Positions 1 through 10,100 of a DNA stretch of 56,651 nucleotides are shown one piece after another. The stretch's first letter is position 1; each line of letters starts with the position of its first letter. The notes beneath the pieces are model-generated. The model did no database searches. It had not been told where the DNA came from and worked only from the letters and a program-made list of their open reading frames with translations. A program made the position numbers and the translations under genes. The DNA comes from Candidatus Cloacimonadota bacterium. GTDB taxonomy: Bacteria > Cloacimonadota > Cloacimonadia > Cloacimonadales > WRIO01. The stretch is from NCBI GenBank assembly GCA_009777575.1, contig WRLO01000013.1, positions 1-56,651 on the forward strand, in the 5' to 3' direction.

Positions 1-461
1 AAAAGGATTTTACACACCGAAATGCTTCTTCATCCACGCGGCATTGCACTATCAGACTTTCGTCCATTGTAGACTATTCTCGACTGCTGCCTCCCGTAGG
101 AGTCTGGGCCGTATCTCAATCCCAGTGAGGGCGGTCACCCGTTAAGGCCGCCTAACTATCATAGCCTTGGTAAGCCGTTACCTTACCAACAAACTAATAG
201 TACGCAGGCTTATCTCTAAGCGGCAGCTTATAAATAGAGGCCACCTTTACCGATTACTCGGCACATGCGGTATTAGCACAGGTTTCCCTGTGTTGTCCCC
301 CGCTTAGAGGCAAATTACCCACGCGTTACTCTCCCGTTCGCCACTCAAATATATTCTTCCATCGCACCGAAGCACTTTTTCAAAATAAATTCGCGTACGA
401 CTTGCATGCCTAATCCATGCCGCCAGCGTTCGTCCTGAGCCAGGATCAAACTCTCCGTTAT
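1..461 (-). rRNA. rrs: 16S ribosomal RNA, 5' part (runs off the left edge)
   Basis: The reverse strand carries the universal bacterial 16S 5' primer site (complement at 435-454) and the conserved 338-region site (complement at 84-103). The mature 5' end is placed about 7 nt beyond the first site, near 461. Only about the first 430 nt of the gene are present; the rest, and any 23S and 5S, lie outside the window. The interval between the two conserved sites is about 20 nt longer than in E. coli, so one variable region is extended. Transcription runs leftward from the promoter at 579-611. Confidence 0.97.
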
Positions 462-578
462 CACTTAAAACTTTTTTTAATCTATCGCAACAGCCAAAAG
501 CTGTCGCTACTCTTCGCTCTGAGTCACTCCACTAATATAATTTCTTTATTAAGATCGACTGCTATAATTTGCAGGTTC

Positions 579-611
579 GGACAAAAAATACCACTATAGG
601 TTTTTTGTCAA
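579..611 (-). promoter_or_regulatory. rrn promoter (TTGACA-N21-TTGTCC)
   Basis: On the minus strand TTGACA (611-606) is followed 21 nt later by TTGTCC (584-579), about 120 nt upstream of the 16S 5' end. The same two-part motif with the same spacing occurs at about a dozen loci here. Its spacing resembles Bacteroidota promoters (TTTG, N19, TAnnTTTG). The stretch 462-812 otherwise holds only the 16S leader and AT-rich sequence; short ORFs there look spurious. Confidence 0.7.
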
Positions 612-960
612 CACATTTTAAAAAAAAAATATATATTTTTTTTTTATAAATTTGTAACATATTGATAATATAATATGTTATAACTTCATTTTTTTTTTTA
701 ATATGTTCATTTTTCCCACTTTTGATGGCATGAAAATCGTTACATAAATGCAAAAAATGGTATTTTTTACGATTTTTGTAAAAAATACATATCAATTATT
801 TTTACTTGCAACTTGATATTAGGAAAATCCTCTGTTGATGCTGATTTATATGATTCAATGGGAGCTTTTTTTTCATTATATTGTTCATTTAGTCTTTTAA
901 GATGTTACTTTGTGAAATTTAATTATTTTTTTCATTCAGAAAAAAGTGAAGAATATACTC

Positions 961-1860
961 TCACTTATCAAATTTTTTCTCTGATCGAGGATGTCCTTTT
1001 AAATACTCTGACCTCAAAACATCTGGACTAATGTGAGTATAGACCTCTGTAGTAGCCAAAGATGAATGTCCCATCATTTCTTTTATGGCAAATAGATCTG
1101 CTCCGTTGTTTAATAAATGTGAAGCAAAAGAGTGTCTTATAGTATGAGGTGAATAACCAGCTCGCAAGGACAGTTGATTAATATATTTTTTTACAATATA
1201 ATAAATTTTGCCTCTCGTAAAAGATTTTTTTTTCTTTGTTTGAAAAAAGTAATCTATGTTATAATCCCTGACTTTATTATATTTTAACAAATATTCTAAA
1301 GCTATCTCTGTTAAAGGAACAACTCGTTTTTTTCGACCTTTGCCCAAAATGGTTATAACTTTTTTTGTAAAATCTATGTCTTGAATTTTCAGATCTACTA
1401 ATTCCGAGATCCTCAAACCTGATGAATAAAACAACTCAAACATCGCTTTATCTCTGATACCTGAAATTGTTTCAACATCAGGTAAATCACAAAGATTCAT
1501 GATTTCTGATTGAGAAAAAAACAATGGTAATTTTTTTGAATATTTAGGATTTTTTAATGATTTCATAGGATTTGTAGTAACAATATCAAATAATATAAGG
1601 TATTTAAAAAACATTCTCAATGACGAGAGTTTTCTTGATATTGATCTACTGCTGATATTTTCTTTAAATAGTTTAACTAAATAAAATCTGACTAAATCAC
1701 TACTAATTTCTGAGAAATGAATTTCTTCACCAACAAATTGCTCCAGACAGAACTGATAAAATTGCTTTAGGTCTGAATGATATGCATCTACAGTATTAAT
1801 TGATAGACTACGACTTTCAAGATAAGTTTTAAAATTTTCTATGTGTTCAATCATAATCAT
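961..1860 (-). CDS. xerD: Tyrosine recombinase, XerC/XerD type
   Basis: 299 aa, the usual length for XerC/XerD, which resolve chromosome dimers at dif during division. An N-terminal SAM-like core-binding domain covers about residues 1-105. The C-terminal catalytic domain shows the full active site: Arg150 (SSGLRISEL), Lys174 (LGKGRKKR), His239 and Arg242 (HTIRHSFASHLLNNG), His265 (MMGHSS) and nucleophile Tyr274 (VYTHI). It lies 69 nt downstream of the batC-like gene on the same strand and is probably co-transcribed. The start is either of two ATGs six bases apart, and neither has a strong ribosome site. Sequence alone does not separate XerC from XerD or a mobile-element integrase; the lack of neighbouring element genes favours a housekeeping role. 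Confidence 0.9.
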   Translation of the reverse strand: MIMIEHIENFKTYLESRSLSINTVDAYHSDLKQFYQFCLEQFVGEEIHFSEISSDLVRFYLVKLFKENISSRSISRKLSSLRMFFKYLILFDIVTTNPMKSLKNPKYSKKLPLFFSQSEIMNLCDLPDVETISGIRDKAMFELFYSSGLRISELVDLKIQDIDFTKKVITILGKGRKKRVVPLTEIALEYLLKYNKVRDYNIDYFFQTKKKKSFTRGKIYYIVKKYINQLSLRAGYSPHTIRHSFASHLLNNGADLFAIKEMMGHSSLATTEVYTHISPDVLRSEYLKGHPRSEKKFDK

Positions 1861-1929
1861 TTCAAATGAATTAATTTATTTCCTATAGCCTTTAAAAAGA
1901 TATATTTTTTCTGATAATGCGCTTTATTA

Positions 1930-2595
1930 TTACCAGAATCTACCTCTTCTTTGGCCTGGAGCTTGTTGTTCTCTATCTCTTTCTTGTTCTTGCATTTGCT
2001 CAATAGCTTGTAAAATCCTTTCAGATTCGTTTCTGTCTTGATCTTCTTGTTGATTTTGTTGTTGTTGTTGTTCTTGTTGCTCTTGTTCTTCATTTTCATC
2101 GCTATCACCCCCACCGTCCGATTCTTGTTCTTGTTGTTGAATTATTTGTCTTGTCAGTTCAAAATTCACCCTTGAATCAATGTTATCGGGGTTTTCTATC
2201 AAAGACCTTCTGAAAAGCTCTAATGCTTGTTCATAATCACCCGTATTAAAAGCTATATTTCCCATGTTGTGAAATATTTGGTCTCTATCTTCAAAATTTC
2301 TGTCATTTAAAGCTATTTGAAATTCCCTTTGAGCTTCTTCAAAATAATCTTGTTTATAAAGGGCTGTTCCTCTATTAAAATGAAATTCACCAATATTAGG
2401 ATTTTCAATAGCATTTTCTCTAAAATGTCTTTCAGCTTCTTCAAAATTGTTGTTATTCCATTCTCTCCTACCAAGCCAGTCTCTAAAAGACCTTCGGTAG
2501 TTCATTTGAGCATTTAGATTGATTGATATAAATAAAAACATTAATACCAATGTTATTTTAAGTGCCAATGATGTTACAGTAAGATTTTTAAACAT
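1930..2595 (-). CDS. TPR protein, BatC-like (Bat aerotolerance-type cluster)
   Basis: 221 aa with a signal peptide (residues 1-29, ending INLNA). TPR-like repeats follow at about residues 40-150 (NFEEAERHFRENAIENP, YFEEAQREFQIAL, DYEQALELFRRSL). The last 70 residues are low-complexity Gln/Glu/Asp-rich and end in a basic RRGRFW tail. TPR proteins with acidic, Gln-rich tails next to VWA proteins are typical of BatC in Bacteroidota-type bat loci, thought to act in envelope stress tolerance. The start overlaps the stop of the VWA gene by 8 nt and has a GGAG site, so translation is probably coupled. The function is by family and context only. Confidence 0.75.
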   Translation of the reverse strand: MFKNLTVTSLALKITLVLMFLFISINLNAQMNYRRSFRDWLGRREWNNNNFEEAERHFRENAIENPNIGEFHFNRGTALYKQDYFEEAQREFQIALNDRNFEDRDQIFHNMGNIAFNTGDYEQALELFRRSLIENPDNIDSRVNFELTRQIIQQQEQESDGGGDSDENEEQEQQEQQQQQNQQEDQDRNESERILQAIEQMQEQERDREQQAPGQRRGRFW

Positions 2596-3595
2596 TTGTT
2601 CTCTCCTTAAATCTATAATTTATAAAACCTTCCAGAACGAGAAATATCAAACCTAGTATCAAGAAATAATGATATTGCTCTTTATACCTAAAAAACTGTC
2701 TAGTAGTTATCATTGTTCGTTCATTATGCTGGATTTGTCTTAAAACCTCAAATATCTCTGAATATTGGGGTGTGATCATAAAAAACTGACCTCCGGTTGA
2801 TTCTGCAATTCTATGTAGCCCCAAAACATCAAGCCTTGTGATGACGACATTGCCTTGGTCATCTCTCGCATATTCAATTTGACCACGCTCATTAGTAAAT
2901 TGTATCGGTGAGCCTTCTGGAGTTCCTATCCCTATCGTATAAACGACTACGCCTTCTGTAGATAATAGTCTTGCAATTTGAAAACCATCTTCTTCTAAGT
3001 CTTCACCATCACTTAAAAGTATAATGGTTTTGGCATTTGCTTCTTGGTCAAAAACTTCTGCGGCTTTTCTTAATCCAGCTCCGATGTTTGTTCCAAAATC
3101 TGTGATAGTTTCAGTAGAAAGACTTGAAACTATCAATTTCAAAGCTGCATAATCAGTAGTTAATGGACATATAATTAAGGCATCACCTGCAAAAGCGACT
3201 ATAGCCACCCTGTCACCTCTAAGTTCGTCAAGAAAGAGATTTATATGTGTTTTTGCTCTTTCTAGTCTCGAAGGTCTTATATCTTGAGCATCCATACTTT
3301 TGGAGACATCAATTAAAAATACTAAATCTTGTCCCCAACTGTCAACCATTCGAACTTCTCTATCCCATTGTGGTCTAGCTAGGGCAATAACTAATAAAGT
3401 ATAAACCATAACTAATAAAAAAGTCCTAAGATTGAAATAAAAACTTGAAAAATTTTTGTTATGAAAATTTAATAATTTCTCATCACAAAATTTCAATAAT
3501 TGCCTTTTTCTTTTATTTTTAAATATAAATAACAAAAGAACAAAGACAGGCACTAACAACAAAGCATATAACGCTACTGGATTGCCTAAATTCAT
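2588..3595 (-). CDS. VWA-domain membrane protein, BatB/BatA-like
   Basis: 335 aa. Hydrophobic helices lie at about 8-25 and 57-73, then a von Willebrand factor A domain (about 90-280) with an intact MIDAS motif DVSKS (96-100), and a C-terminal helix (about 308-325). This helix, VWA, helix layout is that of BatA/BatB, which place a metal-binding VWA domain in the periplasm. Start: GGAG, 7-nt spacer, ATG. It is the first gene of a minus-strand unit leading into the BatC-like gene and xerD. Only one VWA gene is present; the usual second VWA gene, BatD, MoxR ATPase and DUF58 gene are absent, because upstream is a 540-bp repeat island and then the giant protein gene. Confidence 0.82.
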   Translation of the reverse strand: MNLGNPVALYALLLVPVFVLLLFIFKNKRKRQLLKFCDEKLLNFHNKNFSSFYFNLRTFLLVMVYTLLVIALARPQWDREVRMVDSWGQDLVFLIDVSKSMDAQDIRPSRLERAKTHINLFLDELRGDRVAIVAFAGDALIICPLTTDYAALKLIVSSLSTETITDFGTNIGAGLRKAAEVFDQEANAKTIILLSDGEDLEEDGFQIARLLSTEGVVVYTIGIGTPEGSPIQFTNERGQIEYARDDQGNVVITRLDVLGLHRIAESTGGQFFMITPQYSEIFEVLRQIQHNERTMITTRQFFRYKEQYHYFLILGLIFLVLEGFINYRFKERTNV

Positions 3596-3736
3596 ATTAT
3601 TTCTCCTATTTTCTGATTATATTCTTTCCTAAATTCTATAACTTTTTTTTGAAATAAAGTTACATTTTTTATTAGTTTTTATTACAATTAATTCAAAGCT
3701 ATTTTATGAAAAAAAATCACCTGTTCCCTACGGGGC

Positions 3737-3785
3737 GGAACGCATACATGTGTTCCCTACGGGGCGGAACGCATACATGTGTTCC
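3737..3785. repeat. Two tandem palindromes, GGAACGCATACATGTGTTCC type
   Basis: Copies at 3737-3756 and 3766-3785 are separated by the linker CTACGGGGC. Each folds into a hairpin of up to 8 bp around an ATACAT core. Related copies lie at 3897-3916, 35917-35936 and 35948-35967. Base changes between copies keep pairing, so the structure seems to be under selection. These look like REP-type elements. Confidence 0.85.
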
Positions 3786-3812
3786 CTATGGGTAGGGAAT
3801 TAATTCAATAGC

Positions 3813-3833
3813 GGGCAACCGCAAGGGTTGCCC
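3813..3833. repeat. Short hairpin (GGGCAACC / GGTTGCCC)
   Basis: A perfect 8-bp stem with a GCAAG loop. It lies between the end of the giant gene (4137, minus strand) and batB, so it may help terminate leftward transcripts; there is no long T run after it. Confidence 0.6.
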
Positions 3834-3849
3834 CGTAAGTGTCAACTTT

Positions 3850-3885
3850 CTCCCCTCACACACCTCGAGCGGTGTGTGAGGGGAG
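3850..3885. repeat. Perfect 15-bp GC-rich hairpin
   Basis: CTCCCCTCACACACC (3850-3864), a TCGAGC loop, then the exact complement GGTGTGTGAGGGGAG (3871-3885). It is strongly GC-rich in an AT-rich genome. It is the most stable hairpin in the 3720-4090 island and could block or terminate transcription arriving from the giant gene at 4137. Confidence 0.85.
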
Positions 3886-3896
3886 GAACAAAAGGC

Positions 3897-3916
3897 GGAA
3901 CGGATACATCCGTTCC
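3897..3916. repeat. Palindrome GGAACGGATACATCCGTTCC
   Basis: A variant of the palindromes at 3737-3785 in which one arm has C to G and the other the matching G to C. The paired change keeps a perfect 8-bp stem, which is covariation evidence that the fold matters. Confidence 0.85.
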
Positions 3917-3930
3917 CTACACTTGTTCGT

Positions 3931-4050
3931 ATCAGCAATCTCCGATTGCCATAAACCATCGTAAAAAGCCAATCGGAGATTGGCACTACGGAAAAAGCCA
4001 ATCGGAGATGACAGGCTACTCCGCTTCGCTTCGTGGTGGCACTACGGAGC
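3931..4050. repeat. AATCGGAGAT-type dispersed repeat cluster
   Basis: CAATCTCCGATTG (936-948 of this kilobase) is followed by its inverted copy CAATCGGAGATTG (3970-3982) and a third copy from 3999 that continues through GACAGGCTACTCCGCTTC to about 4050. The longer form recurs almost unchanged at 22537-22587 and 24357-24440. The inverted pair can form a long stem. A run of 12 C lies just beyond, at 4078-4089. Confidence 0.8.
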
Positions 4051-4136
4051 AAATTCATGCTAAGTTGTTAGCATTGTCCCCCCCCCCCCACAGATTTACT
4101 GAGTGGGAAGGGGGAAATAGAGGTTCTTACCAATTT

Positions 4137-7100
4137 TTATTTCATCAGCAACATTCTTTTCACATCGGTAAAACCTTCAGCTTGCATGCGATAGAAATAA
4201 ACACCGCTCGCTACATCTCTACCGTTGTCATCAACTCCATACCAGTCGAATTTGTATCTACCAGTTGTCATGTAATCATTCACGAGAGTATTAATTCTCT
4301 GACCTCTGATATTAAATATATCGATTCTGACTAAACCTTCTTCTTTGATGTCGAACTGAATTGTAGTAGAAGGGTTGAATGGATTCGGGAAATTTCCAGT
4401 AAGCTCAGTAGCGAGAATGGTTATTGTCAGGTCATCATCACTTGAAGGCGGCACATATATTTCAACAAAGATTCTCTGAGAGTCTAAAGTAGGTGTATAT
4501 GTCGCTACAACATAATAAATTCTGTCACCAGATGGAGGTTCAATATCAGTAAAACTCAAGGTGGTTATACCAATCTCTAATGGATTTTCTGGGTCATCTT
4601 CACGGAAAACTTTATATCCTGTAGGATTGGCAAGGGCAGCTTCCCATGTTAAAAACACATCTGTTTCATTAACGAGAGTTGCTTCCAAATTTCTGGGTGG
4701 AAGAGCAGGAACTATTATTGGAGATGCAGAAACCGCTGGAGCATTATCAGTTTCAAAGACAGCTATGACAGAGTAAGTATAAAGACCGGGAATCACATTT
4801 GTATCAGTAAAATATCTTTCAGTTGTGATTTCTGGTATTTGTTCACTGTTTCTTAAAATAGTGTATCCTTTAGGATTACCCAATATAGGTGCTTGCCAAG
4901 TCAAAAAAACATCTCTGTCATTGTTGATGAGATTTGCTTCAGGATATCGGACAGGGAAAATAAGGTCATCATCGTCACCTGAGCCGTCATGCAAATAAAC
5001 TCCATATTCAATGTCTGACATGATGGTAAAGGCAGAGTTGGAATAGGTGAGGTATGGAGCTAAGGTTACTGTCAATGTGTAAGTGCCATGCCATATTTCA
5101 GGGAAAAGAACAACAGTTCCAGCGGCAATTTGCTCATATATCTGATCGTTATACTCTGTTCCGAGATTGTTTACCAGCCTGACAAGAGCGCCTTCAACAG
5201 AAGCACCACCGGAAGCATATAACTCTAACTGAAGTTTTGAAGTCATGTTAACCGAAACTATATTCGTGAAAGTAGGCATAGACTGCACACCGTTTGTATA
5301 AACTGCTTTAACAGCATATCTGTATGCACCAGTGTTAACATTAATCCAGTTTTCATCAATAAATTCTGTTTCTGTGATGCCATTTTCTATTACCATCCAA
5401 GTTTCTTCATCTTCTAAAGTAAATAGTGGAGCTAAATAGAGATTGTAACCCTCTAATGCACGATTGTTACGAAGAGCTCTCTCGGACATAATTCTACTTG
5501 AACGGGTATTTTCAGGACGAGTTGTATTATTTCCCAAAATAAATGATTGAGAGTTGACCATGCTCGAAAGATTTGAATTTCCAGCAAAAGTTTCTAGATT
5601 TATACTGGTAGAGTTTCTATTTGTAGGTTCCAGGTTAGAAATGGCATTGAGAACAGAATTTTCAGGTCTAAGAATTGACGATATAATAGGTCCCGGAGCA
5701 TCTTCTACAAAGGCTTTGATCATAAAACCAAATTGAACACCCAATGCATTTAAAGTCACCCAATTTCCAGCATTATTTTGGTATAGGTTACCAAAGCCAT
5801 CCATAACGGGACCTGCTTCAACACTGCAACTATGTCCCTGTGAAACAGCAGCTCTATAGCCAATCCACAATTCGCCTGTTTCTGGCACAGGAACAGGAGT
5901 ATCTAAATCAAAATAATTGAAAGTAGTTGCTAAGGGAACTACTCTTTGAGTATGTATCAACTGACCGGGATTATATGGATTAGCTGAACCACCAGCATAA
6001 ATATGAATATCAAAAACCCCATTCGCGTCATTTGTATGGAAAGCTACTCTTGTGATATTACCACCAACGACTCCTAAAGTTTGTAGCTGTTCTTGGGTAA
6101 ATCTATGCACGGGGATAAAAACATGTGCAAGGCCACCAGAAATACCGAGTGCATCTTGGTATGTTTCACTTTGGGCGTGAGTTATCCATATATCTTGACC
6201 AAAACCTGACCCATCTGGCTCATCCCAGGTCACTAGAGCGGAAGTTCCAACGATTTCAGCGTGAGCATTTACCGCAGGGAAAGGTATTTCTGAAAGGGTG
6301 ATTTCAATGTCTAAATCCGAGGAACCGACAATAAAATCATTATCAACATAAGTAACATATCCTTCTCTTCGAATGACAAGCTTGTAAGTAAAACCAGAGA
6401 AAACAGCAGGTAAACTAAATAAACCATTGGCATCTGTTTCTATAGAAAAATTATCATACCCTTCGAGAGTGATATTAGCACCTGCAAGACCAGTCAAAGT
6501 ATCGGAACCTTTTATGATACCATTTATAGTGACACTTGGTTTAGGCGTCATTTCGAAATCACGAATGGTTGTGACACCATCTTCAATCAGAATATTGGGA
6601 ACTTGCATATCCAAAAATCCGTGTCTGGTTGCAGTAAAGCTAATGTTTCCCGCAAAAATATAATTAATGGAATATGCACCATCAACATCAGTAAAAACTG
6701 TTCTATTGCTGTCATTGATAGTTATTTCGACCCCTTCGAGTGGGATTGGAGGAATTCCTCCAGTAACAATCCCTTCGACATGCCCCATATTTCCTGTATC
6801 AAAGAAAAAGGCAATATTTGCATGATTTGCAACTGCTGTTCCATTTGGGTAAGTGATAAAAGGAGGGTTTAGGTTTTCAGACAAAGAGACTACTCCAAGC
6901 GTCCTATTTGAGCCGGGAGTTGCTGTATGAAGAAAATTGTTACCACTGACGAAAGGTGATATGTGTGTTTTATGTCCCATCAAAACTAGATTTCCACCAG
7001 TATATAAAAAAGAATCGGGCATATTAAAATGAATTGGTATATCGTTTATGCCGGGTTCTGTAGCAAATTCTGGTATAGTCCCTTCAAATACTTTAGTAAA

Positions 7101-10100
7101 TTCATTATAAGGAACCCAATCAGTGCCAGAGTCAAAAGAGTTTTTATCAACTTGAGCAAGCCAAAGATGATAAATAGCATTAGGAGGAGTGAGTGCATTA
7201 ACTCTATTGTGATTTAATATGATACCCGTGATAAACCCACCCATAGTGATTTCTTCATCAAGAAAAATTACTTGTGTTACACCAGTTTCCCATGATGTCG
7301 GAATAGGCCTGTCATTAACTCTTGTTGTACTAGTTGGATCGCCTATATAAACCATATTTTCTGGGTATTTATCGAGACGATTTGAAAGAGCATCCTCAGA
7401 GAAATTGTTGTTTGTAAAGACAGTTTGAACAATATAAAAAATAGATGTCCAATCTTCAAAAGATCCCCAAGCTGGGTCAATAAAAAGTGGCGCCTCTGGG
7501 TCCTGTGGTAAATAGTTAGTAGCGAGTGTAGTCCACAGAGCTGGATCATCAATGTCGGCTCTAAAAGATCTATATACATTATAAGTGCCTTCAAAAATAC
7601 GACTTTGTCTATTGTTTTCTTGACCAACACGGACATAATCATATATCTCATCTTCAACTATATCTATGGGTGTTAAACTCCTATCTGGCTGTCTATTAAA
7701 CCTAAAATATGACAAATCAAGTTGTTCTTCTACATTATCGGAGACATTATTTAACCATACTCTTTGGGTTGGTATTGAAGGAGGAAGCCAAATTAAATGA
7801 ACACTATCTCCAACTATTTCCCCAACCACTTGTGTCGGAGGGTAGGTCAGCTCCCATATCATCAAATTTCCAAGGTCAATGTTTGTTTCTAATGTTGCTA
7901 TTGGATATGTTGATTCCTGATATCCTAAATTATTCAAGTGAACAGTATAGTCTTGATTTGAAAAAACATTTGAAAATACGAAGACTCCTAATGAATTAGT
8001 TGTTATTGGTCCAATATGGGTATAACCTGATAAATGGATTTCTGCACCTACTACGGGAAGATTTGTATTTGAGGAAATGACGGTGCCAGTGACCTCAATA
8101 GTTGCACCCATAGTCAAGGAGATATTAAGAGTAGTAGTTTCTCCGTCATGGATGTAGATATTATCGTTTGTATAAGTACCATAGCCAGGAATAAATGCTG
8201 TAATACCAATAGTTCCTGCATTGATATAACTAAGTTGATAATCTCCATCTTCATTGCTGAAAGTAGAGCGAGTTGTTCCAAGTAAAGAAATTTCAACACC
8301 TTCGATAGGTGCATTAGTAGAAGCATCAGTAATTTTGCCAGCTAAATGCCCCATATTTTCGGTGCTGAAAATCAATGTAGTGTTCGGAAGATTTGACGAC
8401 CTTGTTCCAGCAGTTAAATCACCCATAACTAACTGCTGAGTGAGATGGTTTCTGGAAAGAGTTCTGTTTGAGTTTCCAATCAATGTATTATGCCATGCGT
8501 GTCCAGAAGCGTATTGAGTTTCATTTTCGATAAAAGTTCTAGTCGAACCTATCACGAGATTACCTTCTGTGTAAACAAAAGGTGTGTCAAGTTCGATGAG
8601 GATATCATTGTCACCAACAAGATTATTGACGGGTATAAAACCATCAAAGACCATAGTAAATTGATCACCGGGTATCCAATCTGTCGATGAGTCAAAACTC
8701 ATTTTATCAGCAGGTATGACTGCCATATATAGCTGGATTTGCAATGGGTTTTCGATTAGATTTCCTGTAGTAGGCGTTCTAAATCTATATTGAACAAATT
8801 TAATCTGCCCACTAGTAGCAATCAGATTTTCATGATAAATATTTTGGGAGAGAGTATTTCTCTGATTGAAATTTTGGAGAATGTTTAGCCCAGTATATGT
8901 AGTTGATGTGGGATTACCGATATAAACATATCCAGAAGGTAGAAATAAAATTTGGTCTGATATAGCTGCTTGTGATTCATTGTTATGAGTATAAACAGCA
9001 GTAATCATGTATCTGTATATAGTATCGGCTTCTAAATCTGCCCATGTTGGGTCGTGATATGTAAGCAAAGAAATATTGGTAGCAATTGTAGTCCAATTTT
9101 CTGGATCTGTATGTAATCCATCTATTGCTCTATAAATAGAATAACTTTCTAAAGCGCGATCGTCAGCAAGCATCATCTGTGAAGGATTGGGAGGTTCCCA
9201 AAATATTTGAATAGTAGGACCTGTCCTTCTATAAGTAACATTTCTTGGTGGGAAAGCAATTTCGTTGATGAGCACATTACCTAACTGTAAATTAACATCA
9301 CCCACTTCTATATTGTGAACGGTTTGGTCGAAACCTACAGCATTGATAGTAAGAGAATAAGAACGATTAATAAATACTCCGGATATAGAAAACTGTCCTT
9401 GGGCGTTACTTGTTACCGGTTCAAAAGGAGCATAGCCACCTAAAACCACATTAGCTCCTTCTAAAGGTAAATCGGTGTCAGAAGCAATAATAACCCCAGA
9501 AACTGTTACTGTAGGAGAAAGAATTAATGGGATATTATGATTTACAGTCTGATTCTCTATGATATTGATATTTGGGCTAATATAGTCCAGATAACCTATC
9601 TTTGTTGCGGTTATATTGTTACTACCTTGAGGAATATATTGCAACAAAAATTGCCCCTCTGCATTGCTGTAAACGGTTCGATTGGTTCCATTTAAGGTAA
9701 TTTGAACATCAGGAACGGGATTGCCATCTGAAGTGATTGTCCCTGAAAGATGACCTAATCCAGCTGTGTTGAAGATAAACAATGTGTTCGGGACATTTGC
9801 AGAACGCGTTCCAGTGCCGGGATCACCAAAATTTAAATTGATAGAATCATGATTTCTTGACAAGGTTCTATTGCTTCCTAAATTGTTTGTGACATGCCAT
9901 TGATTTTGATTATTGTAAATTGCCAGTCCTAAATCTAATTCTCTAGTCACACCCACTACTAACCCGCCACCGGTATAGGTAAATGGGTGGTCAAGTTCGA
10001 TTAAAATATCATTTTCACCAGTTAAGTTTGCCAGTGGCCATAAACCTTCCCAAACTAAATTAAGATCAGCTAAAGGAATCCAGTCAGAAGTACTTGCGAA

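Noticed and set aside
562..1031. Small reading frames 562-795 (minus) and 813-1031 (plus)
   Set aside because: The first lies across the rrn promoter and leader; the second overlaps the 3' end of xerD. Neither has a ribosome site or plausible composition.
3786..4334. Reading frames over the repeat island (3786-4058 minus, 3828-4334 plus)
   Set aside because: They consist of palindromic repeats and the antisense of the giant gene's 3' end.
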